The notes beneath the pieces are model-generated. The model saw only the letters and a list, made by a program, of their open reading frames with translations. It was not told where the DNA came from and ran no database searches. Positions 9,824-19,056 of a DNA stretch of 58,900 nucleotides are shown piece after piece (the first letter of the stretch is position 1; the number at the start of each line of letters is the position of its first letter). Source of the DNA: an uncultured Alphaproteobacteria bacterium (GTDB lineage: Bacteria > Pseudomonadota > Alphaproteobacteria > Micropepsales > Micropepsaceae); contig CAILUV010000093.1 of assembly GCA_903837555.1 (NCBI GenBank), positions 1 to 58,900 of the forward strand, in the 5' to 3' direction. Both the position numbers and the translations under genes were made by a program.

Positions 9824-10480
9824 ATGCTGCTTGCGGTGGATACCGCGCTCGGCGGCTGTTCGGTTGCGCTGCTGGACGGCGAAAAGATCCGCGCCCATAT
9901 CTTTGAAGCGATGGACCGGGGCCATGCCGAACGCCTGGCGCCGATGGTCGATGAGGCCATGCGCGGCGCGGCGACGGATTTTGCGGCGCTGACCCAGCTT
10001 GCCGTCACCACCGGCCCCGGCACTTTCACCGGACAACGTGTCGGCCTGGCCTTCATGCGCGGCTTGCGGCTGGCGCTGCATCTGCCACTCACCGGCGTCA
10101 CCACGCTGGAAGCCATCGCCCTGGCCGCGATGGATGAAACAAGCCAAGGCAGAGCCGCGGTGATTCACGATGCGCGGCGCGAGGAAGCCTATCTGCTGCT
10201 GCGCGACGGCGACGACGTTATCCAGCAACCCTGCGTGCTGCCCTTTGCCGATGCGGTGGCGCGCATTCGCATTTTTGGCCCTTGCGCGATTGCCGGCACC
10301 GGCGCGGTGACCGCGCAGGAAACGCTGGGCGCCGATTTCACGCTTTCCACCATTCGCCAGCCCGATGCCTTGTGGGCGGCGCGGCTGGCCCGGGCGATGC
10401 CGGTGCCGACGCAAGCACCGGGCCCGCTATACTTGCGCGCGCCCGATGCCAAGCTGCCCGGGGGAAAAGTTCTTGTTTGA
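9824..10480 (+). CDS. tsaB: tRNA t6A37 biosynthesis protein TsaB
   Basis: 218 residues, ASKHA fold. It begins LLAVDTALGGCSVALLDG. The conserved VTTGPGTFTGQRVGLAF segment is near residue 63. TsaB dimerises with TsaD (encoded at 38141-39187 in this window) to make the threonylcarbamoyl modification of ANN-decoding tRNAs. It starts one base after the nitroreductase stop and overlaps the start of rimI by eight bases, the usual tsaB-rimI pairing. Confidence 0.93.
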   Translation: MLLAVDTALGGCSVALLDGEKIRAHIFEAMDRGHAERLAPMVDEAMRGAATDFAALTQLAVTTGPGTFTGQRVGLAFMRGLRLALHLPLTGVTTLEAIALAAMDETSQGRAAVIHDARREEAYLLLRDGDDVIQQPCVLPFADAVARIRIFGPCAIAGTGAVTAQETLGADFTLSTIRQPDALWAARLARAMPVPTQAPGPLYLRAPDAKLPGGKVLV

Positions 10481-10907
10481 AGTCCTGCCATTCGATTCCC
10501 GCGCCGGCACCTACACGCTGGCGGCGCTGCATGCGGCCTGTTTCCCCGATCCCTGGGATGCCGCCGCCATCAGCGCGCTGCTGGTGAAGCCCGGCACCTT
10601 CGCCTTTGCCCATGAAGACGGTTTTGTGCTGGCGCGCGCCGTGGCCGACGAGGCGGAGATTCTCACGCTGGCGGTACATCCGTACAAGCGCGGCAAAGGC
10701 CTGGGCCGCGCCTTGTTGCAAGCCACTATCAGCAAAGTGCGCAGCATGGGGGCCAAAAGCGTGTTTTTGGAAGTTGGCGTCGAAAATCCCGCCGCCCGCG
10801 CCCTGTATGCCAGGCTGGGCTTCACAAAGGTGGGGGCGCGAAAAGGCTATTATAATGGCGGCGATGCTCTGGTACTGAGGCTTCCGCTCCCGGACGATTT
10901 CGCCTAA
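10473..10907 (+). CDS. rimI: Ribosomal-protein-alanine N-acetyltransferase
   Basis: About 144 residues, GNAT fold. The acetyl-CoA loop is HPYKRGKGLGRALL, followed by FLEVGVENPAARALYARLGF, the standard RimI C-terminal motif, and then GARKGYY. The start is inferred as TTG at 10473. It gives a family-like N-terminus (FEVLPFD), has GGGGAAAAG just upstream, and overlaps the end of tsaB by eight bases. Its likely product acetylates the N-terminus of ribosomal protein bS18. No ATG fits, and this is the only weak point of the call. Confidence 0.9.
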   Translation: MFEVLPFDSRAGTYTLAALHAACFPDPWDAAAISALLVKPGTFAFAHEDGFVLARAVADEAEILTLAVHPYKRGKGLGRALLQATISKVRSMGAKSVFLEVGVENPAARALYARLGFTKVGARKGYYNGGDALVLRLPLPDDFA

Positions 10908-10920
10908 CCTTCGGCCCATC

Positions 10921-11340
10921 ATGACCCGCATCGAAAAACTCTGTGTCGACAAAGGCCTGCGCATGACGGACCAGCGCCGCGTGATCGCGCGCGTGCTGTC
11001 GGACGCCATCGACCATCCCGACGCCGAAGAACTGTATCGCCGTGCGTCCGCGATCGACCCGCACATCTCCATCGCCACCGTCTATCGCACGGTGAAGCTG
11101 TTCGAGGATGCCGGCATCCTGGAGCGTCACGATTTCCGCGACGGCCGCTCGCGCTATGAAGAAGTTCCCGAGTCCCATCACGATCACCTGATCGATGTGG
11201 CGACCGGCAGCGTCATCGAATTCCGCAACGAGGAAATCGAAAAGCTGCAGCGCCGCGTGGCCGAAGAGCTGGGCTTTGAGCTGATCGACCACCGCCTGGA
11301 GCTGTACGGCGTTCCCAAGGGCCGCAAGCCGCAAAACTGA
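10921..11340 (+). CDS. Fur-superfamily metalloregulator, alphaproteobacterial Mur/Fur type
   Basis: 139 residues. The winged-helix N-terminus ends with ISIATVYRTVKLFEDAGI. The dimerisation/metal domain has HHDHLIDVATGSVIEF. The CxxC structural zinc site of enterobacterial Fur is absent and the protein has only one cysteine, at residue 8, a pattern typical of alphaproteobacterial Mur/Fur, which responds to Mn or Fe. The gene sits 13 bp after rimI and its TGA overlaps the ATG of plsC. No Fur box is obvious directly upstream, so it probably depends on read-through from the tsaB promoter. Confidence 0.88.
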   Translation: MTRIEKLCVDKGLRMTDQRRVIARVLSDAIDHPDAEELYRRASAIDPHISIATVYRTVKLFEDAGILERHDFRDGRSRYEEVPESHHDHLIDVATGSVIEFRNEEIEKLQRRVAEELGFELIDHRLELYGVPKGRKPQN

Positions 11341-12119
11341 TGCCGCGGCTGCGCGCCACCGTCATCACGGCGGTTTTCTTCCTCATCACGCTGATCGGCA
11401 TGCCGGTGCAGTGGCTGCTGCTGAAATTGCGGCTGAAGGCGGCGCGCAGCTTCCCCAATTTCTATCACCGCACCGTCGCCGCGCTGTTCGGCATCCATAT
11501 CAAGGTGACGGGAAAGCCCGTGACCGGCGAAGGCGTGCTGCTGATCGCCAATCACACCAGCTGGGCCGACATCATCATCTTCTCGGCGGTGGCGCCGATC
11601 TCGTTCGTGTCCAAGGCGGAAGTGGCCATGTGGCCCTTCTTCGGCACGCTGGCGCGGCTGCAGCGCACTGTGTTCGTCGATCGCAACCGCCGCAGCACCA
11701 CCGGCGAAACCCGCGACGCCATCCGCGACCGGCTGATCGCAGGCGACGCGCTGGTGTTGTTCCCCGAAGGCACCAGCCACACCGGCAACGGCGTGTTGCC
11801 GTTCAAGAGCGCGCTTCTGGGCGCCGCCGAAGCGGTGCTGGCCAATGGTTGCCACGTGAAGGTGCAGCCGGTCTCGACCGCCTTTACCGGGGTGCATGGC
11901 CTGCCCATGGGGCGGGAAAACCGGCCTTTTTTCGCCTGGTATGGCGATATGGAGATGGTGCCGCACCTGTGGGAGGCCCTGCTGGCCGGACCGCTGGATG
12001 TGGTGGTCCAGTTCCACGAGCCCCTCAGCCTGGACATGATGGACCGCAAGGAACTGGCTCGCCGGGCCGAAAATGTGGTGCGAACCGGGCAGGCCCAGGC
12101 CCTTGCGGGCCGGGCTTAA
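11340..12119 (+). CDS. plsC: 1-acyl-sn-glycerol-3-phosphate acyltransferase
   Basis: 259 residues, anchored by an N-terminal hydrophobic helix (about 6-24). Acyltransferase block I is NHTSWADI (HX4D catalytic pair), block II is around FVDRNRR and block III is FPEGTSHTG. It acylates lysophosphatidic acid to phosphatidic acid at the inner membrane. The start codon overlaps the fur stop (TGATG), implying translational coupling. The conserved position between fur and miaB is typical for alphaproteobacteria. Confidence 0.9.
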   Translation: MPRLRATVITAVFFLITLIGMPVQWLLLKLRLKAARSFPNFYHRTVAALFGIHIKVTGKPVTGEGVLLIANHTSWADIIIFSAVAPISFVSKAEVAMWPFFGTLARLQRTVFVDRNRRSTTGETRDAIRDRLIAGDALVLFPEGTSHTGNGVLPFKSALLGAAEAVLANGCHVKVQPVSTAFTGVHGLPMGRENRPFFAWYGDMEMVPHLWEALLAGPLDVVVQFHEPLSLDMMDRKELARRAENVVRTGQAQALAGRA

Positions 12120-12162
12120 TCTTGAATTTCAGCCCCCCGGACCCGATAACCCCTCCCTCCGT

Positions 12163-13473
12163 ATGAAGAAGCTCTTCGTCAAAACCTATGGCTGCCAGAT
12201 GAACGCCTATGATTCCGCCAAGATGGCGGATCTGCTGGCGCCGCTGGGCTATGCTCAGGCCGATGCGCCCGAAGGCGCCGACATGGTGATCCTCAACACC
12301 TGTCACATCCGCGAACGGGCGGCCGAGAAGGTCTATTCCGAACTGGGCCGTCTCAAGCAGATGAAGGCCGCCAAGGCCAGGGACGGCGGCAAGATGCTGC
12401 TGGCCGTGGCCGGCTGTGTCGCACAGGCTGAAGGCGAAGAGATCGTGGCGCGCGCGCCGCAGGTCGACATGGTGGTGGGGCCGCAATCCTATCACCGCCT
12501 GCCGGAGATGATCGCCCGCGCGGCGCGGGCCGGAGGCCATGCGCTGGAAACCGATTTTCCCGCGCTGGAAAAATTCGATTCGCTGCAGCCGCCGCAGGCC
12601 AGCGGCGTCAGCGCCTTCCTCACGGTGCAGGAAGGTTGTGACAAGTTCTGCACCTTCTGCGTGGTGCCTTACACGCGCGGCTCCGAACATTCGCGCAGCC
12701 CCGAAACGATTCTCACCGAAGCGCGGCAGCTCGCCGACAAGGGCGCGCGCGAACTGGTGCTGCTGGGCCAGAACGTCAACGCCTATGACGGTGGCGGCTG
12801 GAGCCTGGCGAAACTGTGCGAGGCCATCGCGCAGATCGATCAGATCGAACGCATCCGCTACACCACCAGCCATCCGCGCGACATGGGCGACGATTTGATC
12901 GCGGCCCATGCGGACAATCCCAAGCTGATGCCCTATCTGCATCTGCCGGTGCAGTCGGGCAGCGATACGGTGCTGGAGGCGATGAACCGCCAGCATACGG
13001 GCGACGATTATCGCCGGTTGGTGGAGCGCATCCGCAAAAGCCGTCCCGACATCGCCATGACCTCGGATTTCATTGTCGGCTTTCCCGGCGAAAGCGATAC
13101 CGATTTCGATGCCACCATGCAACTGGTGCGCGACATCGGTTACGCCACGGCCTTCTCGTTCAAATATTCCAAGCGACCCGGGACGCCCGCATCCACCATG
13201 CGCAAGCAGGTCGCCGAAGATGTGAAGGCCGCTCGGCTGGACGCGCTGCAAAAGCTGCTTTTGTCGCAGCAATACGCCTTCGACGATTCGCAAATCGGCA
13301 AGATCATGCCGGTGCTGTTTGAAAAGGTGGCGCGCGAGGAAGGCCAGATCATGGGCCGCACGCCGTATTTGCAGCCGGTGCATGTGAAGACCGACGCCGC
13401 GCTGATCGGCCAGGTCGCCAGCGTGAAAATCGAAAAGCGTACTGCCAACAGTTTGCACGGAGTGCTGGCTTGA
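12163..13473 (+). CDS. miaB: tRNA-2-methylthio-N6-dimethylallyladenosine synthase
   Basis: About 436 residues. The N-terminal MTTase domain provides three cysteines ([21 protein letters not shown]) for one 4Fe-4S cluster. The radical-SAM domain has CDKFCTFC (CX3CX2C). A C-terminal TRAM domain follows from about residue 370. It thiomethylates i6A37 in tRNAs reading UNN codons. The start is the Met of [10 protein letters not shown]; an upstream Met gives 30 unrelated residues. Its stop overlaps the TTG start of phoH. Confidence 0.95.
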   Translation: MKKLFVKTYGCQMNAYDSAKMADLLAPLGYAQADAPEGADMVILNTCHIRERAAEKVYSELGRLKQMKAAKARDGGKMLLAVAGCVAQAEGEEIVARAPQVDMVVGPQSYHRLPEMIARAARAGGHALETDFPALEKFDSLQPPQASGVSAFLTVQEGCDKFCTFCVVPYTRGSEHSRSPETILTEARQLADKGARELVLLGQNVNAYDGGGWSLAKLCEAIAQIDQIERIRYTTSHPRDMGDDLIAAHADNPKLMPYLHLPVQSGSDTVLEAMNRQHTGDDYRRLVERIRKSRPDIAMTSDFIVGFPGESDTDFDATMQLVRDIGYATAFSFKYSKRPGTPASTMRKQVAEDVKAARLDALQKLLLSQQYAFDDSQIGKIMPVLFEKVAREEGQIMGRTPYLQPVHVKTDAALIGQVASVKIEKRTANSLHGVLA

Positions 13474-14426
13474 GCGCCAGGAAGACGCCGGCCACGACCC
13501 TGGAGTTTCCGGACAACAAATTGCTGCGCGCGCTTTGTGGCCCGCACGCCAAGAATTTCGCGCGCCTGGAACAGAAGCTGAATGTCGGCATCGATCTGCG
13601 CGGCAATCTGGTGGCGGTCGAAGGCGCGGGCCGCGAACGCGCCGGAGCCATCCTGCGCGCGCTGTATCAGCGGCTGGAAGCGGGCGAAAGCGTCACGCTG
13701 GCGGAAGTCGATGCGGAAATCCGCTTCACCGATGAAGCGCGGGTCGCCGCGCCTGGTGCGATCAAGACCGCATCTGGGCGCGCCGTGCGGCCGCGCTCGC
13801 CGGTGCAGGCGGGCTATATGGACATGATGCGCGCCTGTCCGCTGGTGTTCGGCATCGGCCCGGCGGGCACCGGCAAGACCTATCTGGCGGCGGCTTTTGC
13901 CGCGCACATGCTGCATGAAAGGCGCGTCGAACGTATCATCCTGTCGCGGCCCGCGCTGGAAGCGGGCGAACGGCTGGGCTTTTTGCCGGGCGATCTGAAA
14001 GAGAAAATCGATCCGTATCTCAGACCGCTCTATGATGCGTTGTTCGATGTTCTGGGTGATGCCGCCGGGCGGCTGATGGAGCAGGGCATTATCGAAGTCG
14101 CGCCACTCGCCTTCATGCGTGGCCGCACGCTGAGCCGCGCCTTTGTCATCCTGGACGAAGCGCAGAACACCACGCCGGCGCAGATGAAGATGGCGCTGAC
14201 GCGGCTGGGCGAAGACAGTCACATGGTGGTCACCGGCGACGTGTCGCAAAGCGACCTGCCGGGCGGCGCGGCGCTGGGCCTGAACGAAGCGCTGTCCTTC
14301 CTGGAGGGTGTCGAAGGCGTCGGCGTCACGCGCTTCAGCGAAAAGGACGTTGTGCGCCACCCGCTCGTGGCGCGGATCGTCGCCGCCTACAATCGCGGCG
14401 GCCAAGGCGTGAGCAAAAAGCCATGA
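13470..14426 (+). CDS. PhoH-family NTPase
   Basis: 318 residues. An N-terminal KH-like RNA-binding region is followed by the PhoH ATPase core. Walker A is [11 protein letters not shown] near residue 130, Walker B is [14 protein letters not shown], and the sensor-like segment is [10 protein letters not shown]. PhoH proteins (YbeZ) act with YbeY, encoded immediately downstream, in RNA handling. The start codon is TTG, embedded in the miaB stop; no better start exists. The ybeY ATG overlaps the phoH stop. Confidence 0.92.
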   Translation: MSARKTPATTLEFPDNKLLRALCGPHAKNFARLEQKLNVGIDLRGNLVAVEGAGRERAGAILRALYQRLEAGESVTLAEVDAEIRFTDEARVAAPGAIKTASGRAVRPRSPVQAGYMDMMRACPLVFGIGPAGTGKTYLAAAFAAHMLHERRVERIILSRPALEAGERLGFLPGDLKEKIDPYLRPLYDALFDVLGDAAGRLMEQGIIEVAPLAFMRGRTLSRAFVILDEAQNTTPAQMKMALTRLGEDSHMVVTGDVSQSDLPGGAALGLNEALSFLEGVEGVGVTRFSEKDVVRHPLVARIVAAYNRGGQGVSKKP

Positions 14427-14893
14427 GCGCGATCACGCTGATGGTCGAAGACAAGGCCTGGCGCACCCATCGCGGCCTTCAGGCCCGCCTGACACAAGCC
14501 GCCGAAGCGGCCCGCCGCAGCGCCAAATTGCGCGGGGATTTCTCCATCCTGCTGGCGGGCGACAAGCGGCTGCGCGCCCTGAACCTGGATTTTCGCGGCA
14601 AGGACAAGCCGACCAATGTCCTGTCTTTTCCTGCTGGCGGCGCCTATGCGGGTGACATCGCCATCGCCTATGGCGTGACGAAAAAAGAAGCAAAAGCAGC
14701 GGGCAAGAGCCTGGCCGACCATGCCAGCCACTTGGTGGTGCATGGCGTTCTGCATCTGGCGGGGTATGATCACGAGCGTCCCCGGGATGCGAAGCGCATG
14801 GGGCCGCTGGAAGTGAAGATTCTGAAGGCGCTCGGCATCGCCGATCCCTATGCCGCAACCGACACGGCGCCCAAGACCGCCAAGGTAAAATGA
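14423..14893 (+). CDS. ybeY: Endoribonuclease YbeY, rRNA maturation factor
   Basis: 156 residues. The metal-binding motif HLVVHGVLHLAGYDHE provides the three histidines of the UPF0054 family, and LDFRGKDKPTNVLSFP is the conserved preceding block. It acts in 16S rRNA 3'-end processing and ribosome quality control. It overlaps phoH by four bases (ATGA) and corC by four bases, so the trio is translated as a coupled unit. Confidence 0.94.
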   Translation: MSAITLMVEDKAWRTHRGLQARLTQAAEAARRSAKLRGDFSILLAGDKRLRALNLDFRGKDKPTNVLSFPAGGAYAGDIAIAYGVTKKEAKAAGKSLADHASHLVVHGVLHLAGYDHERPRDAKRMGPLEVKILKALGIADPYAATDTAPKTAKVK

Positions 14894-15753
14894 GCGAACA
14901 TCCCCCAATTCTGAAACGCCTCTATCACGCTCTGACCGGCCAGGACGCCTCTTCGGCGTCGATCCGCGAAAGCCTGGAAGAGGTGATCGAGGAGAGCGAG
15001 CGCGAGTCGCCCGCCATTTCCGCGCAGGAGCGCGTGATGCTGGGCAACCTGCTGCGCTTCGGCGACCCGCGGCTCAGCGACGTGATGGTGCCGCGCGCCG
15101 AGATCATCGCGGCGGACGAAAGCTTCAGCCTGGACGAACTGGTGCAGGTATTCCGCGAGGCGCAGCATTCGCGCCTGCCGGTCTATCGCGGCACGCTCGA
15201 CGATCCCACGGGGCTTGTGCATGTGAAGGATGTGCTGGCGCGGCTGAACGCGGAAGAGGATTGCTACCGCCTGACGCCCAGCACGATCGCGCAATTGCGC
15301 CGCCCCATCCTGTTCGCGCCGCCGTCGATGCGCGCGCTCGACCTGCTGCTCAAGATGCAGCAGACCCATACTCATCTTGCGCTGGTGATCGACGAATATG
15401 GCGGCACCGACGGGCTGGTTTCGATCGAGGACATCATCGAGGAAATTGTCGGCGACATTGCCGACGAACATGACGAGGCCGATGTCATCGTCAAGCAGGA
15501 CGGCGATGGCGTGATCGCCGACGCCCGCATGGACCTAGACGATTTCAAGGCCCAGACCGGCCACGATCTGGAAGTGGTGGACAGCGAGCAGGATATCGAC
15601 AGCCTGGGCGGGTTGGTGACATCGCTGCTGGGGCGCGTGCCCCAGCGCGGCGAGATTGTCGCCCATCCGAACGGCTATGAATTCCAGGTGCTGGAAGCCG
15701 ATCCGCGCCGGGTGCGCCGTTTGCGCGTCAAGCTGCCGCCCAAGCCGGAATGA
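14890..15753 (+). CDS. CorC/HlyC-type CBS-domain protein
   Basis: 287 residues. Two CBS domains (about 65-190; VMVPRAEIIAADE and LALVIDEYGGTDGLVS are the landmarks) are followed by a CorC_HlyC domain (from about 205). Family members modulate Mg/Co efflux or haemolysin-like transporters. The DUF21 membrane domain is missing, which is normal for the CorC branch. It is tightly coupled to ybeY before it and lnt after it, the same order as in enterobacteria. Confidence 0.9.
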   Translation: MSEHPPILKRLYHALTGQDASSASIRESLEEVIEESERESPAISAQERVMLGNLLRFGDPRLSDVMVPRAEIIAADESFSLDELVQVFREAQHSRLPVYRGTLDDPTGLVHVKDVLARLNAEEDCYRLTPSTIAQLRRPILFAPPSMRALDLLLKMQQTHTHLALVIDEYGGTDGLVSIEDIIEEIVGDIADEHDEADVIVKQDGDGVIADARMDLDDFKAQTGHDLEVVDSEQDIDSLGGLVTSLLGRVPQRGEIVAHPNGYEFQVLEADPRRVRRLRVKLPPKPE

Positions 15754-17306
15754 GTCTGGCGACGCGCATGGGGACCGGGCTTCGCGCGCTGACCGGCTGG
15801 CGGCGCGCAGCGGCAGCCTTCGGGCTGGGTGCGTTTTCCGCCACCGCTTTCGCCCCCCTCGGATTCTTTCCCGCCATCCTGATCGCCTATGCCGGATTGC
15901 TGCTGCTTCTGGATGGCGCGGATACCGCGACCAAGCCGCTGCGCCGCGCCTTTTCCATCGGTTGGTTCTTTTTCCTAGGTCAGTTTCTGATCGGCCTGCA
16001 CTGGATCGGCTATCCGTTCCTGATTAACCCGGACGCGCATCTTTGGATGATGCCGTTTGCGCTGGTATCAATGCCGGCGGGGCTGGCCTTGTTCGGCGGG
16101 CTGTTCTGCCTGCTCGCGGTGTATTTCTGGCAGGACGGTCCGGCGCGGATTTTCGTGCTGGCGGTGCTGCTGGCCATCGCCGAATGGCTGCGCGGGCACG
16201 TCTTCACCGGATTGCCGTGGAATCTGTCCGGCTATGGCTGGGGCGCATCGCTGGAAGTGTTGCAGTCCACCAGCCTGTTCGGCGTGTATGGGCTTTCCTT
16301 CCTGACGATTTTGTTCGGCGCCTCGCTGGCCGAACTGGCGGACCGGCGCTGGCGCGTGCCCGCCGCGATGCTGGCGATGTTTGTCCTGCTATGGGGGTTT
16401 GGCGCCTGGCGCGTCACCGCCACAACGATCACCGATGTCCCGGGCGTGTCGCTGCGGCTGGTGCAGCCCAACATTCCCCAGCGCGAGAAATATGACCGCG
16501 CGCTGATGCTGCGCAACTGGCAGCGGCTGATGGATCTTTCCGCGCGCCCCGCGGACAAGGCGCTGGGCCGGCCCACGCATATCATCTGGCCCGAAGCGGC
16601 GAACGGCTTTCCAGTGGCGCGCGCGCCCGGCGCACTGGACCAGATCGGCCTGTTCACCGCGCGAGGCCAGACGGTGATGACTGGCTCCGACCGCATCGAG
16701 CGCGATGGCGATGGCGTGCGCTATTTCAACAGCCTGTACCTCTTCGCGCCGGGCGGCGTGCTGCCGGTGGTCTATGACAAATTCCACCTGGTGCCCTTCG
16801 GCGAGTATGTGCCCTTCGCGCGGTTGCTGGGTAGCCTGGGCGTCACCAAGCTCACCACGGGCGGCGGCTTTTCCAGCGGCGACGGCCCCAAGCTGCTGGC
16901 GGCCGCGGGCGCGCCGCCAGTGACGCCACTGATCTGTTACGAGGTGATCTTTCCGCGCGCGGTGACTGATCCCAAGGCGCCGCGTCCCGGCTGGTTCGTC
17001 AACATTACCGATGATTCCTGGTTCGGCCCCTGGGCGGGACCACGCCAGCATCTGCTGATCGCCCGCACGCGTGCCATCGAAGAGGGCCTTGCCATCGCCC
17101 GCGCCGCCAATACCGGCATCAGCAGCGTGATCGATCCTTTGGGCCGCATTCGCGGCGCCTTGCCGTTGAACCAGTCCGGCATCGTCGATGCCGCGCTTCC
17201 CGCAGCATTGCCGCAAACGCCCTATGCGCGTTTCGGCGATCTTTTGTTTCTGCTGCTTTTGGTTACCGGGGCATTTGCCGCGTATCTGTTGCCGCGCAAG
17301 CCGTGA
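15750..17306 (+). CDS. lnt: Apolipoprotein N-acyltransferase
   Basis: 518 residues. About six N-terminal membrane helices (to about 215) precede a periplasmic nitrilase domain and a C-terminal helix. The catalytic triad is visible: Glu in IIWPEAANG, Lys in YDKFHLVPFGEY and Cys in LICYEVIFP. It adds the third acyl chain to outer-membrane lipoproteins such as LptE, whose gene is also in this window. It overlaps corC by four bases. Confidence 0.94.
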   Translation: MSLATRMGTGLRALTGWRRAAAAFGLGAFSATAFAPLGFFPAILIAYAGLLLLLDGADTATKPLRRAFSIGWFFFLGQFLIGLHWIGYPFLINPDAHLWMMPFALVSMPAGLALFGGLFCLLAVYFWQDGPARIFVLAVLLAIAEWLRGHVFTGLPWNLSGYGWGASLEVLQSTSLFGVYGLSFLTILFGASLAELADRRWRVPAAMLAMFVLLWGFGAWRVTATTITDVPGVSLRLVQPNIPQREKYDRALMLRNWQRLMDLSARPADKALGRPTHIIWPEAANGFPVARAPGALDQIGLFTARGQTVMTGSDRIERDGDGVRYFNSLYLFAPGGVLPVVYDKFHLVPFGEYVPFARLLGSLGVTKLTTGGGFSSGDGPKLLAAAGAPPVTPLICYEVIFPRAVTDPKAPRPGWFVNITDDSWFGPWAGPRQHLLIARTRAIEEGLAIARAANTGISSVIDPLGRIRGALPLNQSGIVDAALPAALPQTPYARFGDLLFLLLLVTGAFAAYLLPRKP

Positions 17307-17392
17307 TCCTTGTCGCAAGAATGAAATTAAGTGTTTGCGATGGCTCCCGGATGAGGCAAGTTCCCGTCCGCATTTGATATGAGTATTCGGGC

Positions 17393-17788
17393 GTGGCCAA
17401 GAAGCAGACCAACCCCATCGACGTTCAGGTTGGCAATCGGGTGCGCATCCGCCGCATGCTGATCGGCATGAGTCAGGAAAAGTTGGGAGACCTTCTGGGT
17501 CTGACTTTCCAACAGGTGCAGAAATATGAAAAGGGCGTGAACCGCATCGGCGCGGGCCGCCTGTATGAAGTGGCGCGCATCCTCAATGTGCCGGTCGATT
17601 TCTTTTATGAAGGCGTCGCCTCGTCCGGTCCCGATCCCGAAGCCGCCCCGCCGGTGATGGAATTTGTGTCCAGTGGCGAAGGCCTGCAGCTCGCTCTGGC
17701 TTTCATGAAGATCAAGGAAGCGCGGGTGCGCAAGCGCGTGCTCGACTTGGTCAAGAGTCTCGCCGAAGAAGAAGAACAGAAAGTCTAG
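17393..17788 (+). CDS. XRE-family helix-turn-helix regulator
   Basis: 131 residues. The HTH spans about 14-65 (RIRRMLIGMSQEKLGDLLGLTFQQVQKYE, described here by its ends). A C-terminal helical segment rich in Lys/Glu ends SLAEEEEQKV. It starts with GTG. This subgroup commonly follows lnt in alphaproteobacteria; its targets are unknown. An 86-bp gap after lnt probably holds its own promoter. Its TAG shares four bases with the hisE stop on the opposite strand. Confidence 0.85.
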   Translation: MAKKQTNPIDVQVGNRVRIRRMLIGMSQEKLGDLLGLTFQQVQKYEKGVNRIGAGRLYEVARILNVPVDFFYEGVASSGPDPEAAPPVMEFVSSGEGLQLALAFMKIKEARVRKRVLDLVKSLAEEEEQKV

Positions 17789-18105
17789 GCCTTCGGGCGC
17801 GAGGCTTTCTCGGCCAGACCCGACGTGCCTTCGCGCGCTTTCAGCACTGCATAGACATCGTCCGGCGTGATGCCGCTGGCCGCCCACAGCACCATCAGGT
17901 GATACAGGACGTCCGCCGATTCCTTGGCCAGCTCGGTCTTGTCGCGGCGAATCGCGGCGATCACCGCTTCGGTGGCTTCCTCGCCGAACTTGGCGGCGCA
18001 TTTCTCCACCCCCGCCGCCAGCAGCTTGGCGGTATACGACTGGCCGGCGTCACCACCCTTGCGGGCGGCGATGGTGGCGAACAGCGTGTCGAGAACATCG
18101 GGCAT
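17785..18105 (-). CDS. hisE: Phosphoribosyl-ATP pyrophosphatase
   Basis: About 106 residues, a MazG-like helical fold. The conserved GEEATEAVIAA and ESADVLYHLMVLW segments carry the metal-binding Glu/Asp residues. It catalyses the second step of histidine synthesis. In many relatives hisE adjoins hisF; here hisF is 16 kb away (34482-35243), so the his genes are dispersed. The start is the Met of MPDVLDTLF; the longer reading frame overlaps the neighbouring promoter and operator. Confidence 0.93.
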   Translation of the reverse strand: MPDVLDTLFATIAARKGGDAGQSYTAKLLAAGVEKCAAKFGEEATEAVIAAIRRDKTELAKESADVLYHLMVLWAASGITPDDVYAVLKAREGTSGLAEKASRPKA

Positions 18106-18146
18106 GGTGCGCCAAGTAACACGGTCAGGAGGCGAGGAAAATCCTG

Positions 18147-18175
18147 TTGACACAGATTACTCTATCGAATAGAGT
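18147..18175 (+). promoter_or_regulatory. Promoter of the membrane-protein/regulator pair
   Basis: A consensus -35 TTGACA (18147-18152), a 17-bp spacer and TAGAGT (18170-18175). The transcript would begin near 18182, leaving a short leader before the ATG at 18198. Confidence 0.65.
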
Positions 18176-18181
18176 AATCTG
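18153..18181. promoter_or_regulatory. Perfect 13-bp inverted repeat operator
   Basis: CAGATTACTCTAT, CGA, then the exact reverse complement. It starts one base after the -35 box and covers the whole -10 box, so a bound dimer would exclude RNA polymerase. The small winged-helix protein encoded second in the operon is the obvious candidate ligand (inference). Confidence 0.75.
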
Positions 18182-18197
18182 CAACTGGGGGGTAGCC

Positions 18198-18758
18198 ATG
18201 ATCACCGCCGAACAAGCCGCCGATGTCTTGAAGGAAGTTGCCACCACCGAACGGCGCAGCGCCGAGGCATACAGCTACAGCCAGACCGCGCCGCATTGCT
18301 TCGTCTGGGGGGCAGTGTGGTTCCTGGGCTATGGCGCTGAAGCCCTCGCGCCCATCGCGCATCCTCAATGGATGTGGCTGGGCTGGTGGTGGCTGGCGCT
18401 GAGTATGAGCGGCGCGCTGGCCAGCACGCTGATCGGTGTGCAGCAGGGCTCGCGCCGCAACAGCAACGCCTGGCGGATGACCGCCCTGTTCGCCATCATG
18501 TGGCTCTTCACGCTGGCGCTGTTCCAGATCATGCATGCCCGCGAACTGCAGATCGCGGCCTATTTCCCGCTGGCTTTTTCGGCGATCTATGCAGCCATCG
18601 GCCTGTGGCTGGGGCTGCGATACATCCTGGTCGGGATCTTCATGGCGGTGTCGACGCTGGGGGCCTATTATTTCCTGCGCGAACATTTCCTGCTCTGGAT
18701 GGCGCTGGTGGGCGGCGGCTCGCTGCTGCTGACTGGCCTTTGGATGCGGAAGGCCTGA
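18198..18758 (+). CDS. Multi-spanning membrane protein of unknown function
   Basis: About 186 residues. A soluble N-terminal helix (EQAADVLKEVATTERRSAEAY) precedes about five hydrophobic segments, rich in Trp and Leu, ending LLTGLWMRKA. I do not recognise a family with a known role. It is paired with a wHTH regulator gene that starts one base after its stop. Such two-gene units of a membrane protein plus a small regulator are common in soil bacteria; the signal is unknown. Confidence 0.75.
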   Translation: MITAEQAADVLKEVATTERRSAEAYSYSQTAPHCFVWGAVWFLGYGAEALAPIAHPQWMWLGWWWLALSMSGALASTLIGVQQGSRRNSNAWRMTALFAIMWLFTLALFQIMHARELQIAAYFPLAFSAIYAAIGLWLGLRYILVGIFMAVSTLGAYYFLREHFLLWMALVGGGSLLLTGLWMRKA

Positions 18759-18759
18759 G

Positions 18760-19056
18760 ATGGACCAGCCCGATAATCTCATTCATCAGCCAGTGCGGCT
18801 GAAGATCATGGCGGCGCTCAAGGCGCTCCCCGCCGCTGAGCAGATCGAGTTCGTGCGCCTGCGCAAGCTGGTGGACGCTACCGAAGGCAATCTCGGCGCC
18901 CATATCCAAACGCTGGAACATGCGGGCTATGTCGCGGTGGAAAAGGACTTCGCCGAAAACCGCCCGCGCACCCGCGTCAAGCTGAGCAAGCATGGCCGCC
19001 GTGCTTTCGAGGATTACACTGCCTTCCTGCGCGATCTGATCGACGGCGCGTCCTAG
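18760..19056 (+). CDS. Small winged-helix transcriptional regulator
   Basis: 98 residues, almost entirely one wHTH domain of the MarR/ArsR-like HTH_27 type. Landmarks are HQPVRLKIMAALKAL, the recognition region LVDATEGNLGAHIQTLEHAGY, and the wing RPRTRVKLSKHGRRAF. There is no separate ligand domain and there are no metal-binding cysteines. It probably binds the 29-bp palindrome at 18153-18181 in front of its operon. Its TAG shares four bases with the stop of the convergent gluQ gene. Confidence 0.85.
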   Translation: MDQPDNLIHQPVRLKIMAALKALPAAEQIEFVRLRKLVDATEGNLGAHIQTLEHAGYVAVEKDFAENRPRTRVKLSKHGRRAFEDYTAFLRDLIDGAS

